Positions 1 to 11,595 are shown, counted from the first letter of the stretch. The stretch is 64,000 nucleotides of DNA from Parvibaculum sp963696585 (GCA_963696585.1 CAVOKW010000043.1:108884-172883), one strand, 5' to 3'. Made by a program: numbers and translations. The notes: a model not told the origin generated them from the letters alone.

Positions 1-249
1 ACGCCGATGTCGCTTTCGGTCATTGGCTGCGTTGTCAATGGACCGGGCGAAGCCATGCAGACAGATATCGGCTTTACCGGCGGCGGCGCGGGATCGGGCA
101 TGGTCTATCTGAGTGGCGTGACCGATCACAAACTCGCCAATGAAAATATCGTCGAGCATCTCGTCGAACTTGTGGAAGCCAAGGCCGCAGAAATCGAGGC
201 GGCTCGCGCGCTTGGCGAGGCCCAGCCGCGGGCGCTGGCAGGGGATTAG
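1..249 (+). CDS. ispG: 4-hydroxy-3-methylbut-2-enyl diphosphate synthase, C-terminal part (cut by window start)
   Basis: This is the last 82 codons of IspG (GcpE), the iron-sulfur enzyme that makes HMBPP in the non-mevalonate isoprenoid pathway. The frame is open from base 1. The stretch SVIGCVVNGPGEA is the highly conserved C-terminal motif carrying one of the [4Fe-4S] cysteine ligands, and GFTGGGAGSGMVYLSG follows it. The 59-bp gap to prfA and shared strand suggest co-transcription. The start lies outside the window. Confidence 0.93.
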   Translation, partial: TPMSLSVIGCVVNGPGEAMQTDIGFTGGGAGSGMVYLSGVTDHKLANENIVEHLVELVEAKAAEIEAARALGEAQPRALAGD

Positions 250-308
250 CGGGCCATCCTTATTGGCGCGCCGCTTTCTCCCTTCCGATTCCACAGACTG
301 ATATTGAT

Positions 309-1376
309 ATGATTCCCCAGGATAAATTGCGCAGAGTGCTTGATCGCTTTGAAGCTGTCCGATCCGAACTCAATTCGGATGTGCCGCGTGAGCGCTTCGT
401 GGCGCTGTCGCGTGAACTCTCGGAGCTGACACCCGTCGTCGAGGCGATCAATGCGCTGCAAGACGCAAGGCAGGGTCGCGCCGAGGCTGAAACCATGCTC
501 GCCGACCGCGAAATGGCGGCGATGGCGCGTGAAGAACTTGAGCGGCTGGATGTCGCCTTGCCCCAGCTTGAACATGATGTGCAGATCATGCTGCTGCCAA
601 AGGATGCCGCTGACGAGCGCAATGTCATTCTCGAAGTGCGCGCCGGCACGGGGGGCGACGAGGCCGCGCTTTTTGCCGGGGATCTTTTCCGCATGTATGA
701 ACGCTATGCGGCCCTGCAAGGCTGGAAGGTCGAACTCATCAGCGCCTCGCCGGGTGAAGTGGGTGGCTTCAAGGAAATCATTGCCGAAGTTTCGGGCAAG
801 GGGCCATTTGCACGATTGAAGTTTGAGTCGGGCGTGCATCGCGTGCAGCGCGTGCCGGTGACAGAAGGCGGCGGCCGCATTCACACATCGGCCGCCACCG
901 TCGCCGTGCTGCCCGAGCCGGAGGAAGTCGATATCGTGATCGAAGACAAGGATCTTCGCATTGATGTCTATCGCGCCAGCGGTGCGGGCGGCCAGCATGT
1001 CAACAAGACTGAAAGTGCCGTGCGCATCACGCATTTGCCGACTGGCATTGTCGTGGCGCAGCAGGATGAGAAGTCGCAACACAAGAACAAGGCGCGCGCC
1101 TTGCAGATCCTGCGCGCCCGCATCTATGAAGCGGAACGCGAACGCGTGGACCGCGAGCGTGCCGCCGACCGGCGCGGTCAGGTTGGCTCGGGGGATCGCT
1201 CCGAGCGCATCCGCACCTATAACTTCCCGCAGAACCGTGTCACTGATCACCGCATCAACCTCACCTTGCACAAGCTCGAACTGGTTTTGGCAGGCGATGG
1301 GCTGGATGAAATGATTTCGGCGCTGATTGCCGAAGATCAGGCCGAACGTTTGGCGGCGATGGGCGAGGACGCCTGA
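309..1376 (+). CDS. prfA: Peptide chain release factor 1
   Basis: RF1 recognises UAA and UAG in the ribosomal A site and triggers peptidyl-tRNA hydrolysis. At 355 residues it has the normal length. The release-factor tripeptide PVT at residues 183-185 marks it as RF1 rather than RF2. The catalytic GGQ loop is at 227-229 in GAGGQHVNK. The start ATG at 309 gives the typical N-terminus MIPQDKLRRVLDRFE. The next gene, prmC, starts one base after the stop, and its product methylates the glutamine of this GGQ, so the pair is functionally linked. Confidence 0.98.
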   Translation: MIPQDKLRRVLDRFEAVRSELNSDVPRERFVALSRELSELTPVVEAINALQDARQGRAEAETMLADREMAAMAREELERLDVALPQLEHDVQIMLLPKDAADERNVILEVRAGTGGDEAALFAGDLFRMYERYAALQGWKVELISASPGEVGGFKEIIAEVSGKGPFARLKFESGVHRVQRVPVTEGGGRIHTSAATVAVLPEPEEVDIVIEDKDLRIDVYRASGAGGQHVNKTESAVRITHLPTGIVVAQQDEKSQHKNKARALQILRARIYEAERERVDRERAADRRGQVGSGDRSERIRTYNFPQNRVTDHRINLTLHKLELVLAGDGLDEMISALIAEDQAERLAAMGEDA

Positions 1377-1377
1377 G

Positions 1378-2274
1378 GTGGCGAGCCGCGAGCAAGCCTG
1401 GCGACAAGTGGCGGCGCAATTTCATGCGGCCGGTCTCGATCAGCCCCAGCTCGATGCGCGGCTGTTGCTGATGGCGGCTACGGGGATAGACGAGACGGAA
1501 CTCATCATTGCTGGCGGTGAGCCGATATTACCTGCGGAGTCGCGACTTCTCGATGAAATGGCTGCGAGACGGTTGGCACATGAACCGGTGTCGCGCATTC
1601 TGGGCTTGCGTGAATTCTGGGGTTTGCCATTCGGGCTCAATGCCGCCACGCTTGATCCGCGCCCTGACAGTGAAACGATTGTCGAAACAGCATTGCGCTA
1701 TTTGCCCGATGAGCGGGCGACGATTCTCGATCTGGGAACAGGCACGGGATGTCTGTTGCTGGCCTTGTTGAGCGAACGGCCTTGTGCCAGCGGACTTGGC
1801 ATTGACATAGCGCCTCTGGCGGTTGAACAGGCGCGGGCCAATGCCGCCGATATCGGTCTGGCCGCACAAGCCCAATTTCGCTGCGGCAACTGGCATGAGG
1901 ACATTTCGTCGCATTTTGACATGGTGATTTCGAATCCGCCCTATATTCCCCAGGCCGATATCGAGCGGCTTGCGCCGGAGGTTCGCCTGCATGATCCCTT
2001 GCTGGCGCTGGATGGTGGCGATGATGGATTGGCGGCCTATCGTATTTTGGCCAAGGCCATGCCGGGCCTTTTGCGAGCGGAGGGTCATTGCGTGGTCGAG
2101 TTTGCTCAAGGTCAGCAGGCGGCCGTTTCGACGCTCTTTCAGGGCGCCGGGCTTGAGATTCTCGAAATGGTGCCTGATCTGGCAGGTATCTTGCGGGTGG
2201 TCGTGGCAAGGCTGCCACGGGATCAGGCACGTTCCTGCGATGTGATAAAAAAGGTTTGGAATGAGCCGATTTAG
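1378..2274 (+). CDS. prmC: Release-factor glutamine N5-methyltransferase
   Basis: PrmC (HemK) transfers a methyl group from SAM to the GGQ glutamine of RF1 and RF2. It is about 298 residues. The SAM-binding motif reads LDLGTGTGCLLLALL and the catalytic motif is SNPPYIP, both typical. I place the start at GTG 1378, one base after the prfA stop: the frame is open further upstream, but that would overlap prfA and add residues the family lacks. The order prfA-prmC is widely conserved. The last codons (about 2230-2274) look less conserved than the core. Confidence 0.95.
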   Translation: MASREQAWRQVAAQFHAAGLDQPQLDARLLLMAATGIDETELIIAGGEPILPAESRLLDEMAARRLAHEPVSRILGLREFWGLPFGLNAATLDPRPDSETIVETALRYLPDERATILDLGTGTGCLLLALLSERPCASGLGIDIAPLAVEQARANAADIGLAAQAQFRCGNWHEDISSHFDMVISNPPYIPQADIERLAPEVRLHDPLLALDGGDDGLAAYRILAKAMPGLLRAEGHCVVEFAQGQQAAVSTLFQGAGLEILEMVPDLAGILRVVVARLPRDQARSCDVIKKVWNEPI

Positions 2275-2682
2275 CGGCTAGGTTCAGTCAGAGACGCAAG
2301 CCGGGGTGGGGCCTCGCTTATTGATGTTGGATTGTGAATGCTTATCTATAAGCAGGCGATGTCGGTTTGACCGGCTTTCAGCATCGAGGCTAGAGATCAA
2401 TCCCGCAGGCAATGGCCTGGCTGGCCAGATTGAAGAGAGAATGTCGCCAAGGCCACGTGGCCTGGCAGCCAGAGCCTGAAACTCTTCGCATCCGAACTGA
2501 CCGATCCGGCATTGGGCTGGATGGTTTGCAGACCGAAAGATCGGTCTTGAGGATGATGCAAGCCGGCATTGCCGGACGCATCCCTTTATCGGTGGCGCGG
2601 GCCCAAAGTGGCCCGGCATGAGCGACAAAACCGGAATTACGAGACCAACTCACATGAACAGATCAGCGAGAATGAAGACCAT
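2275..2682. other. Intergenic region without recognisable gene
   Basis: About 400 bases between prmC and the DUF4167 gene. Short open frames occur on both strands, but none has a recognisable product or good ribosome-binding site. I see no clear terminator. It probably holds the promoter and leader of the DUF4167 gene. Confidence 0.5.
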
Positions 2683-3396
2683 ATGAGGCAGGGGCAGAAC
2701 AACTCCAAGCGCTCGCGCGGGCGCGGGCGGAAACCACAAGGCTCATCGTCAAACCGTGCTTTTGACAGCAATGGTCCTGATGTGAAGATCCGCGGTACGG
2801 CGGCTCATGTGTGTGAGAAATATCAGCAACTCGCGCGGGATGCGATTTCGGCGGGCGACCGTGTGATGGCTGAAAACTACTATCAGCATGCAGAGCATTA
2901 CTATCGCCTGCTCATGGCCTCGCAGGTTGGTGCTGAAGGTCAGCCGCGCCCGCAGAATAATCTCGGCTATCGTCCTCAGGATGATGATGAAGATTATGAT
3001 GACGATGATATGCAGGACAATGGCGAGCAGCCACGTCACCCGGGCCAGCCCTATCATCAGAATGCCTCGCATAATGGCGGCAATGGCAATGGCGCTCATG
3101 CGTCGCAGAATGAGAATGATGGTGGCGATGATGAGGATGATGGCGACATGCGCGCCGCGCCTCAGGGCCATGCGACTCAGGGCCATGCGCCTCAGGCCAA
3201 TCCGAATCAGGGCAATGGCAATGCGGCAAATGCCGAAGGTGGACAGCCGCCGCGCCGTCGCCAGAATCGCCGTCGTCGCCAGCGCAGCGATGTGGGCAGC
3301 GAAGGCGCACCACGCCATGAAGCAGGCGGTGAGGAGAGTTCTGCCGCGCCGATTGAAACGGCTTCAGAGCCTGTGGACAGCGCACCCGTCGTCTGA
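2683..3396 (+). CDS. DUF4167 domain protein (RNA-binding-like, disordered tail)
   Basis: A 237-residue protein of a family found across Alphaproteobacteria, often next to prmC. The N-terminus MRQGQNNSKRSRGRGRK is basic. The core DUF4167 signature follows: NGPDVKIRGTAAHVCEKY and then MAENYYQHAEHYYRL. The remainder is low complexity: acidic D/E runs (about residues 105-165), Gly/Asn/His/Gln repeats, then a basic stretch QPPRRRQNRRRRQR. The frame extends upstream to 2569, but family members begin with MRQGQ, so ATG 2683 is chosen. The function is unproven; basic and disordered parts suggest RNA or nucleoid association. Confidence 0.88.
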   Translation: MRQGQNNSKRSRGRGRKPQGSSSNRAFDSNGPDVKIRGTAAHVCEKYQQLARDAISAGDRVMAENYYQHAEHYYRLLMASQVGAEGQPRPQNNLGYRPQDDDEDYDDDDMQDNGEQPRHPGQPYHQNASHNGGNGNGAHASQNENDGGDDEDDGDMRAAPQGHATQGHAPQANPNQGNGNAANAEGGQPPRRRQNRRRRQRSDVGSEGAPRHEAGGEESSAAPIETASEPVDSAPVV

Positions 3397-3409
3397 TCGG
3401 CGTTGCCGA

Positions 3410-4174
3410 CTACAGGATGATGTCATCGCCGAGTCTGATTGCGCCCGGCGTTTTCACCTCGGCATAAAGCCCCAGATCACTATGGCCATATGTCTGTAAG
3501 AGCGTCCTGGGTATTTCCATGTCGCGGTGCGCGCTCACCGGATTGACATTGGTTGCGGCGCAGCGTTCGGTGAGCTTGTAGCCTGTCATCTCGACGGTGC
3601 CGATTTTGAAGTCCCGGCCGACCCAGTCATGGTCCTGCCAGGCGGGGAGACCCTCGATATAGATATTGGCGCGGAAGCGCAGCGGATCGACATCACGTCC
3701 GATTTTGGTCGCGAGTTCCCTCACGCTGGCCAGATTGATGATCGAAATGAGCTTTGCCGGGCAATCGGAATGCGAAAATCCCGGTGCATGGGCCAGATGC
3801 GGCCTGCCTTTGGCCAGCGGCCCCATGAAGTCCTGCATGAAAGTTTCAAGATCGGCCCGGCCTTGTGCGCTGGAAAGATCGGCAACCAGTTTCGCCTCAC
3901 CCTTGCGGGAAATGTGGAGCCTCATCTGCGCGTCGTCAAAACGTGTTTGCAGACTGGCGAGCGCCTCATGGCGCATCAGCATCAGAAACTTGATCTTGGG
4001 AAAATGCCTGGGCGCGGACGGATCAAAGTCCGCCGAGCCATTTTCGAGGGCAAAAGCGCGATCCCAGGGAAAAGTGCCAGCTGTTTCGAGGCGGACCTCC
4101 TGAAGTGATTCGGGCGAGAGGCCCTTGACGGGGTATCGGTAAAGCGCGTTTACGCGCGCATTTGCTGCTGCCAC
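3410..4174 (-). CDS. MOSC domain protein
   Basis: About 254 residues: an N-terminal MOSC beta-barrel domain beginning VNALYRYPVKGLSPESL, then a C-terminal MOSC domain with DPLRFRANIYIEG and ERCAATNVNP. MOSC proteins are sulfur carriers; the conserved cysteine (ERCAAT) is the presumed persulfide site, as in molybdenum-cofactor sulfurases and the YcbX/mARC group. The frame is open to 4279, but homologues begin near VNALYRYPVKG, so I take GTG 4174, which has a GAGAGG upstream. The gene converges on the DUF4167 gene, with 13 bp between the ends. Confidence 0.85.
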   Translation of the reverse strand: MAAANARVNALYRYPVKGLSPESLQEVRLETAGTFPWDRAFALENGSADFDPSAPRHFPKIKFLMLMRHEALASLQTRFDDAQMRLHISRKGEAKLVADLSSAQGRADLETFMQDFMGPLAKGRPHLAHAPGFSHSDCPAKLISIINLASVRELATKIGRDVDPLRFRANIYIEGLPAWQDHDWVGRDFKIGTVEMTGYKLTERCAATNVNPVSAHRDMEIPRTLLQTYGHSDLGLYAEVKTPGAIRLGDDIIL

Positions 4175-4425
4175 GGGGCATATCCTCTCACTCGAAAGAC
4201 AAAATACCGCAGTTCTCTGCCGCTTCGCCACCTTGTGTGGCGACAAAGACACACCATATCCGCAAGAGGGCAGCGCCATCTATCGGGTTGCCCCCGGCAA
4301 CGCTCTTTTGAGCGTTGTCGCCGATCATGACGGTAAGGCGCAAGCGCAAGAGTCCGCAACACATGCCGACCCCCGGTTGGATGGAAAGTGGACCGGCGGC
4401 CTTGCGTGCTTGAAAGGGACAGATA

Positions 4426-7056
4426 ATGGATATCGAGAAATATACAGACCGCTCGCGCGGCTTTATTCAGTCCGCCCAAGGGCTGGCGACGCGTAGTGGC
4501 CATCAGCGGTTTACGCCCGAGCACCTTCTCAAGGTGCTCCTGGATGATGAGGAAGGCCTGGCTGCCGGATTGATCCGCGCGGCGGGCGGTCGACCGGATC
4601 AAGCGCTGAGTGGCGTTGAAGCCGTGCTTGCCAAAATGCCAAAGGTTGAAGGGTCAGGGGCGGGTCAGCTTTATCTTGCGCCTGAAACAGCGAAAATATT
4701 CGATCAGGCCGAACAGCTTGCCAAGAAATCGGGGGACAGTTTTGTCACCGCCGAACGGCTGCTGCTGGCGCTGCTCATTTTGCCGGGCACTGACTCACAC
4801 AAAATTCTTGCCACAGCCGGTGTCACCGCCCAGACGCTCAATGCTGCCATTGATCGCGTGCGAAAGGGACGCACGGCTGATTCGGCTTCATCCGAAGAAG
4901 GCTATGATGCCTTGAAGAAATATGCCCGCGATCTCACGGCAGATGCGCGATCGGGCAAACTTGATCCTGTGATCGGGCGCGATGAAGAGATTCGCCGCAC
5001 GATTCAGGTTCTTTCACGGCGCACGAAAAACAATCCGGTGCTGATTGGCGAGCCGGGTGTCGGTAAAACCGCGATTGCCGAAGGTCTGGCTTTGCGAATC
5101 GTCAATGGCGATGTGCCGGAAGGGCTCAAGAACAAGCAGCTCATGGCGCTTGATCTCGGTGCGCTGATTGCGGGCGCCAAATATCGTGGTGAGTTTGAGG
5201 AGCGCTTGAAGGCGGTGCTGGCTGAAATCAGTGGCGCGGATGGCGGGATCATTCTTTTCATCGACGAGATGCATCAGCTTGTCGGCGCGGGCAAGAGCGA
5301 TGGCGCGATGGATGCCTCGAATCTTCTCAAGCCAGCGCTGGCGCGGGGTGATCTGCACTGCGTGGGCGCAACGACGCTTGATGAATATCGCAAATATGTC
5401 GAGAAGGATGCCGCTTTGGCGCGTCGCTTCCAGCCGATTTTTGTCGATGAACCGACGGTCGAAGACACGGTGTCGATTCTGCGCGGGCTGAAGGAAAAAT
5501 ATGAACTGCATCACGGCGTGCGAATCACGGATGCGGCGATTGTGGCCGCCGCCACGCTCGGGGATCGTTATATTGCCGATCGTTTTTTGCCGGATAAAGC
5601 CATCGATCTGATGGATGAAGCCGCCAGCCGCTTGCGCATGCAGGTTGATTCCAAGCCGGAAGAGCTTGATGAGATTGATCGCCGCGTGATCCAGCTCAAG
5701 ATTGAGCGTGAGGCCCTGAAAAAAGAGACCGATGCAGCCTCAAAGGAACGGCTGAGCAAGCTCGACGTCGAGCTGGCCGAGCTTGAAAAGAAATCCGCTG
5801 ATCTTGCCGGCAACTGGCAGGCAGAGAAATCCAAGCTCGCCAGCGCCCAGAAGATCAAGGAAGAGCTTGATGGTGCGCGCAATGAGCTTGTGCAGGCGCA
5901 ACGCGCGGGCAAGCTCGAGCGCGCCTCGGAACTGGCTTATGGCATTATTCCCGATCTCGAACGCAAGCTCACCGAGACCGAGAAGAATGCCAGCAGCGCG
6001 GGGGCGATGGTTGAGGAAGCTGTGACCGAGGCCCATGTGGCGGGCATCGTGTCGCGCTGGACGGGCATTCCTGTCGATAAGATGCTCGAAGGTGAGCGCG
6101 ACAAGCTGATCGGCATGGAAAAGGCACTCGGCAAGCGTGTTGTCGGCCAGAACGAAGCTGTGTCGGCTGTGTCGCGCGCGGTGCGACGGGCACGGGCCGG
6201 ATTGCAGGATCCGAACCGGCCGATCGGGTCGTTCCTGTTTCTCGGGCCAACGGGTGTCGGCAAGACGGAGCTGACCAAGGCGCTGGCTGACTTCCTGTTT
6301 GATGACGATCAGGCGATCTGTCGTCTCGATATGTCGGAATATATGGAAAAGCACTCCGTGGCTCGCCTCATTGGCGCGCCGCCCGGCTATGTCGGCTATG
6401 AGGAAGGCGGGGCGCTGACCGAATCGGTCAGGCGTCGGCCCTATCAGGTCGTGCTGTTCGACGAGATCGAGAAGGCCCATCCCGATGTCTTCAATGTGCT
6501 GTTGCAGGTGCTTGATGATGGCCGTCTGACCGACGGGCAGGGCCGCACGGTCGACTTCAAGAATGTGCTGATCATCATGACCTCGAATCTGGGGTCGGAA
6601 TATCTTGCCGAACAGAAAGATGGCGAGGAGGTGGATGCGGTTCGCGAGCAGGTGATGGATGTGGTGCGTTCGCGGTTCCGGCCGGAATTCGTCAATCGTC
6701 TTGATGAGATTCTGCTGTTCCGTCGCCTGACGCGGGCGCAGATGGATGCGATCGTCGATATCCAGATGCGGGGCTTGCAGAAGCTGTTGGCGGCACGCCA
6801 GATCGAGATTCATCTCGATCCGGCGGCGCGGAGCTGGCTTGCGGATGCCGGTTATGATCCGGTCTATGGGGCAAGGCCCCTGAAGCGGGTGATCCAGCGC
6901 GCCCTGCAGGACAATCTGGCGGATCTTTTGCTGATGGGCCGCATCAAGGATGGCGAGACGGTGAAGGTCACGGCAAGTGCGGATGGTCTGCTCATCAATG
7001 GTCATGCCGCAGGGCATCATGATGCCGATGATGAGGTTCCGCCGGTGCTGCATTAA
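4426..7056 (+). CDS. clpB: ATP-dependent disaggregase ClpB
   Basis: ClpB is a hexameric Hsp100 that extracts polypeptides from aggregates together with DnaK. At 876 residues it is full length: N-domain (1-150), first AAA+ module with Walker A GEPGVGKT at 208-215, a coiled-coil middle domain (about 400-540, rich in Lys/Glu/Leu), and second AAA+ module with Walker A GPTGVGKT at 607-614, GYVGYEEGG and VLLDEIEKAH-like Walker B. The presence of the middle domain separates it from ClpA and ClpC. A strong terminator follows 26 bp after the stop. Confidence 0.98.
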   Translation: MDIEKYTDRSRGFIQSAQGLATRSGHQRFTPEHLLKVLLDDEEGLAAGLIRAAGGRPDQALSGVEAVLAKMPKVEGSGAGQLYLAPETAKIFDQAEQLAKKSGDSFVTAERLLLALLILPGTDSHKILATAGVTAQTLNAAIDRVRKGRTADSASSEEGYDALKKYARDLTADARSGKLDPVIGRDEEIRRTIQVLSRRTKNNPVLIGEPGVGKTAIAEGLALRIVNGDVPEGLKNKQLMALDLGALIAGAKYRGEFEERLKAVLAEISGADGGIILFIDEMHQLVGAGKSDGAMDASNLLKPALARGDLHCVGATTLDEYRKYVEKDAALARRFQPIFVDEPTVEDTVSILRGLKEKYELHHGVRITDAAIVAAATLGDRYIADRFLPDKAIDLMDEAASRLRMQVDSKPEELDEIDRRVIQLKIEREALKKETDAASKERLSKLDVELAELEKKSADLAGNWQAEKSKLASAQKIKEELDGARNELVQAQRAGKLERASELAYGIIPDLERKLTETEKNASSAGAMVEEAVTEAHVAGIVSRWTGIPVDKMLEGERDKLIGMEKALGKRVVGQNEAVSAVSRAVRRARAGLQDPNRPIGSFLFLGPTGVGKTELTKALADFLFDDDQAICRLDMSEYMEKHSVARLIGAPPGYVGYEEGGALTESVRRRPYQVVLFDEIEKAHPDVFNVLLQVLDDGRLTDGQGRTVDFKNVLIIMTSNLGSEYLAEQKDGEEVDAVREQVMDVVRSRFRPEFVNRLDEILLFRRLTRAQMDAIVDIQMRGLQKLLAARQIEIHLDPAARSWLADAGYDPVYGARPLKRVIQRALQDNLADLLLMGRIKDGETVKVTASADGLLINGHAAGHHDADDEVPPVLH

Positions 7057-7081
7057 GGGCTGCAACAGGCCTCGGACAATG

Positions 7082-7110
7082 AAAAAGGGCTGGTGAAAAC
7101 CAGCCCTTTT
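7082..7110. terminator. Bidirectional intrinsic terminator between clpB and the M23 gene
   Basis: Inverted repeat AAAAGGGCTGG - TGAAAA - CCAGCCCTTTT. The GC-rich stem is flanked by A on the left and T on the right, so it can end both convergent genes. Confidence 0.9.
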
Positions 7111-7134
7111 GCGTGCCGATGATCCGATGGCGGA

Positions 7135-8841
7135 TTAATTGGCGGTGATTTCCGGGCTCTTGGCGCCGGTTGAAACCTGCGCGACCTGGGTCAGGGTCGG
7201 GGTCTGCGCCATCTGCTTGTCAACGGCGGCGCGCTGCGTCTGGAAGGCTGCCATCTGCTTCTTGTCGAGCTTCACACCTGTCGCCATCTTGATCCCTTTG
7301 GGGTTTACTTTTTTACCGGCGATGATGATTTCATAATGGAGATGGGGGCCGGTTGAGCGTCCCGTCGAGCCGACATAACCGATGACGGCGCCCTGCTTCA
7401 CGCGGGTGCCGCGCTTGATGCCACGCGCAAAGGCGCTCATATGGCCGTAGGCTGTTTCGTAATTGTTACCGTGGCGAATCTTGACGAAATTGCCATAGCC
7501 ATTGACCCAGCCGGCGGTCTCGATCTTGCCATCGCCAGCGGCATAAATGGGTGTGCCTTTGGGCGCGGCGAAGTCAACGCCTGCATGCATTTTGCTGTAG
7601 CCGAGAACGGGGTGACGGCGCATGCCGAAGCCGGAACTGATGCGGGCACCGTCGATGGGCGTGCGCATCAGGAACTTCTTCATGCTGTTGCCCTTGTCGT
7701 CGAAATAATCGACGGTGCCATCGGGCATTTCAAAGCGCCAGAGGCGATATTGCTTGCCTGAAACGGTGAGCGAGGCAAAAGCGATTTCGCCTTCTTTCAC
7801 GGCGACACCGTCTTCATCGAGCTTGCGGTCGAAATAGACTTCAAACTGATCGCCGGGGTGGATTTCGCGCTGGAAATCGACGCTGTAAGAGAACATGCGG
7901 ATCATCTGGACGATGATCTGGGCGGGGACACCGGCTTGTTCGGCATCAAGGAAAAGGCTTGATTTGATGGCGCCTTTGCCGCGCGCATAAGCCTGCGTCA
8001 GTTCTTTCTGGATTTCCTGGCTCGTATAACCGCCATCTTCGGAACGGCTGACATTGATCGAGCGCTCGATATCGGGCTGCAGGGAAATGGATGTCAGCAG
8101 CATGGCAGGCGTTGAGCCTGTCTCTACCGTGGCGTCGGATGCCGCCGTATCACCTGTCACGGGTGCCGCGCCTGCTTCGATGGGCGTCTTGATGAATGTC
8201 AGATCAATTGATTGGCCTGCGCGCAGTTTTGTCGGACTGTAGTGATCCTTCATGGCGGCGACGGCATGGTAGGCGTCCACGCGATCGGCACCGGCATTGG
8301 TCAGCACTTCCATCAGCGTCTCGCCTGAGCTGAGCTCGATGGTCGTGTGCATGATCCGGGGCTCGACCGGGGCGGCGGAAACGGGTTCAGCCTGCATGTC
8401 CAGTGTGCTGCGCAGAGCGTCCAGCGCGGGCTCGGCGTCAGGGGTCGGTTGCGGCGCCTGTTGTCCGGGGGCAGCCATCGTCAAGCGCGCGACCGGCATG
8501 CTGGTGGCGGTCTGGGCCACAAGCGGGTCCGCTCCCATGCCGGGCATATTCGACGCCATGATCTGAGGGGCGCTGTCAGCGGTCAGGGACGCCGTCGCGA
8601 CGCCTTCATAGCTGGCGGTGACGGCATAAAGGCCTGCACCCAGAAGACCCAGGGAGAGCGCACCCATCACGCCTGCGGCGGCGAGCCAACGTCCATTGCC
8701 CAGGGCAACACGGCTGGCTGAGGCATAGAGCTTGGCGGTGAGGCGGAGATTGTTGCGGAAGCGCGGCCAATAGGCGCCTTCCATCTGCGATGTGGCAGCT
8801 GACTTGCTGGCGTCTTTCAATGGGGTCCCCGCGTCGTACAA
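7135..8841 (-). CDS. Membrane-anchored M23 (LytM-type) metallopeptidase
   Basis: A 568-residue cell-wall endopeptidase. One transmembrane segment lies near residues 50-75 (GRWLAAAGVMGALSLGLLGA), followed by a Pro/Ala-rich periplasmic linker, a LysM/OapA-like region (SSGETLMEVLTNAGADR), and a C-terminal peptidase domain. The zinc motifs are visible: H in FGMRRHP, HAGVDFAAP, and HLH at 500-502. All metal ligands seem present, so it should cut peptidoglycan cross-links rather than act only as an activator. It converges with clpB. Confidence 0.92.
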   Translation of the reverse strand: MYDAGTPLKDASKSAATSQMEGAYWPRFRNNLRLTAKLYASASRVALGNGRWLAAAGVMGALSLGLLGAGLYAVTASYEGVATASLTADSAPQIMASNMPGMGADPLVAQTATSMPVARLTMAAPGQQAPQPTPDAEPALDALRSTLDMQAEPVSAAPVEPRIMHTTIELSSGETLMEVLTNAGADRVDAYHAVAAMKDHYSPTKLRAGQSIDLTFIKTPIEAGAAPVTGDTAASDATVETGSTPAMLLTSISLQPDIERSINVSRSEDGGYTSQEIQKELTQAYARGKGAIKSSLFLDAEQAGVPAQIIVQMIRMFSYSVDFQREIHPGDQFEVYFDRKLDEDGVAVKEGEIAFASLTVSGKQYRLWRFEMPDGTVDYFDDKGNSMKKFLMRTPIDGARISSGFGMRRHPVLGYSKMHAGVDFAAPKGTPIYAAGDGKIETAGWVNGYGNFVKIRHGNNYETAYGHMSAFARGIKRGTRVKQGAVIGYVGSTGRSTGPHLHYEIIIAGKKVNPKGIKMATGVKLDKKQMAAFQTQRAAVDKQMAQTPTLTQVAQVSTGAKSPEITAN

Positions 8842-9261
8842 ATTATGCCCCCCGGCATGGCGTTCATTCTGGTGGCAGCGCCCAGCTCACCGTCCGTCAC
8901 TTGCTCCATTGCGTCACGAAATATTGTGTAACGCTCCGTGATTGAAACGATGCCTGCCGCAAGGGCCTGATGTCAATCAGCAAAGTACTGATTTGACGAA
9001 AGTTTCATGCTCCACGACGCCCCATTCCAGGGCTTTCAGGCGACGACGCCTTTTCTGTCTGTGCCGAACTGAACCTATCGCGCCAAGAAACCGTTCATCG
9101 GCGGATATGGAGTGAGGCGCCTTGCAGGATGCGGGCCGGGGCAACCCATCATATGGGGCAGGGCCAAGTGCCTGATACCAGAATCAAATCACCCTTTCGC
9201 CTGCCGTTTGAGTCAAGGCGAAAACGGCTTAATTTTTTTATGAAAAAGTGGAAAAAGGCGT
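8842..9261. other. Intergenic region upstream of the rrn operon
   Basis: No gene is recognisable. The region separates the divergent M23 gene and rrn operon and must hold the M23 promoter and upstream rrn control sequences. A/T-rich tracts lie just before the rrn promoter (about 9231-9256). Confidence 0.5.
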
Positions 9262-9290
9262 TTGACAGGCAGGGTGCACCCCCCTATAAA
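9262..9290 (+). promoter_or_regulatory. rrn operon promoter
   Basis: TTGACA at 9262-9267, a 17-bp spacer, and TATAAA at 9285-9290: a near-consensus housekeeping promoter about 430 bp upstream of the 16S gene. A GC-rich stretch just after the -10 box (CCGCC) could act as a stringent discriminator. Confidence 0.85.
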
Positions 9291-9514
9291 CCGCCTCCAC
9301 GAGATGCCAACGCCCACCGCGACTTAGCGAACCGGACGAAGGCATCCGGCAGAAGACCGAATACTGTTGCTTAGTCTTGGTCTTTGTGGCCTAGTAGACG
9401 ATCCAATGATGGATGACAGCAGGCTTACTCTTCCCAGGAAGAGCAGGTGAAGCTGTCCTTCGGGTCGGTTACGACCCTGGCCTTTCGGTGCGCGAAAGCG
9501 TGTTGGAAGACAGG

Positions 9515-9525
9515 CGCTCTTTGAC
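9515..9525 (+). promoter_or_regulatory. boxA antitermination element of the rrn leader
   Basis: GCTCTTTGACA in the leader, 200 bp upstream of 16S, matches the boxA consensus bound by the NusB-NusE complex during rRNA antitermination. Confidence 0.8.
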
Positions 9526-9724
9526 ATTGTGGTAATGAGAAAGAGAAACGTGGACGGCGGTGTCCTTGCGAGACCAGGTCATAACTGGTCACACAAGATA
9601 CTGACTGTCTGATGTTTCTACACATACCCCGTTGACCGGTCGCGAGATCGGGAAACGAGAATGAGTAGTAATATTGCGTCAGAGCCTCGCGGTTTTCCCC
9701 GCGAGGTAAGCAGTCGGATCAACT

Positions 9725-11211
<1,487 letters not shown>

Positions 11212-11435
11212 AAGGAAGATCCTTCAAGAGCCCTCCTTTAATCGGGAGGGAGCTTATCGGATCCTCAATAGACAAGGTGCTTAAGATGAAGGTAAGTCAG
11301 CCTTCCTTGAAGCACCAAATAGACAGAGCGGGATGCCGCCGTCTTCGCTTCTCTTTCTCATGAGTTTGTTCGCTTCAGGCATATGGTCCGTGGCGTTCAG
11401 AACTCTTTTGGACGAGCGCATGCTTCCGTTACGTG

Positions 11436-11512
<77 letters not shown>

Positions 11513-11595
11513 TAACCTGGGTTCAGCCGACTGCCGTGCACACACCCCTTTCGTGCACAAGCCCCTGGCGTGCTCTTCGCTCGATGCCTTAATCG

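Noticed and set aside
246..1271. A 341-codon frame antisense to prfA
   Set aside because: Same reason: prfA on the plus strand is certain and the antisense product has no plausible domain.
4232..4259. Possible heat-shock sigma-32 promoter before clpB (CTTGTG, 16 bp, CCATAT)
   Set aside because: Match to the alphaproteobacterial consensus is weak and it lies about 170 bp from the start; not enough to list as a feature.
5740..7065. A 441-codon frame antisense to clpB
   Set aside because: Shadow frame caused by high GC at third positions; no recognisable motif.
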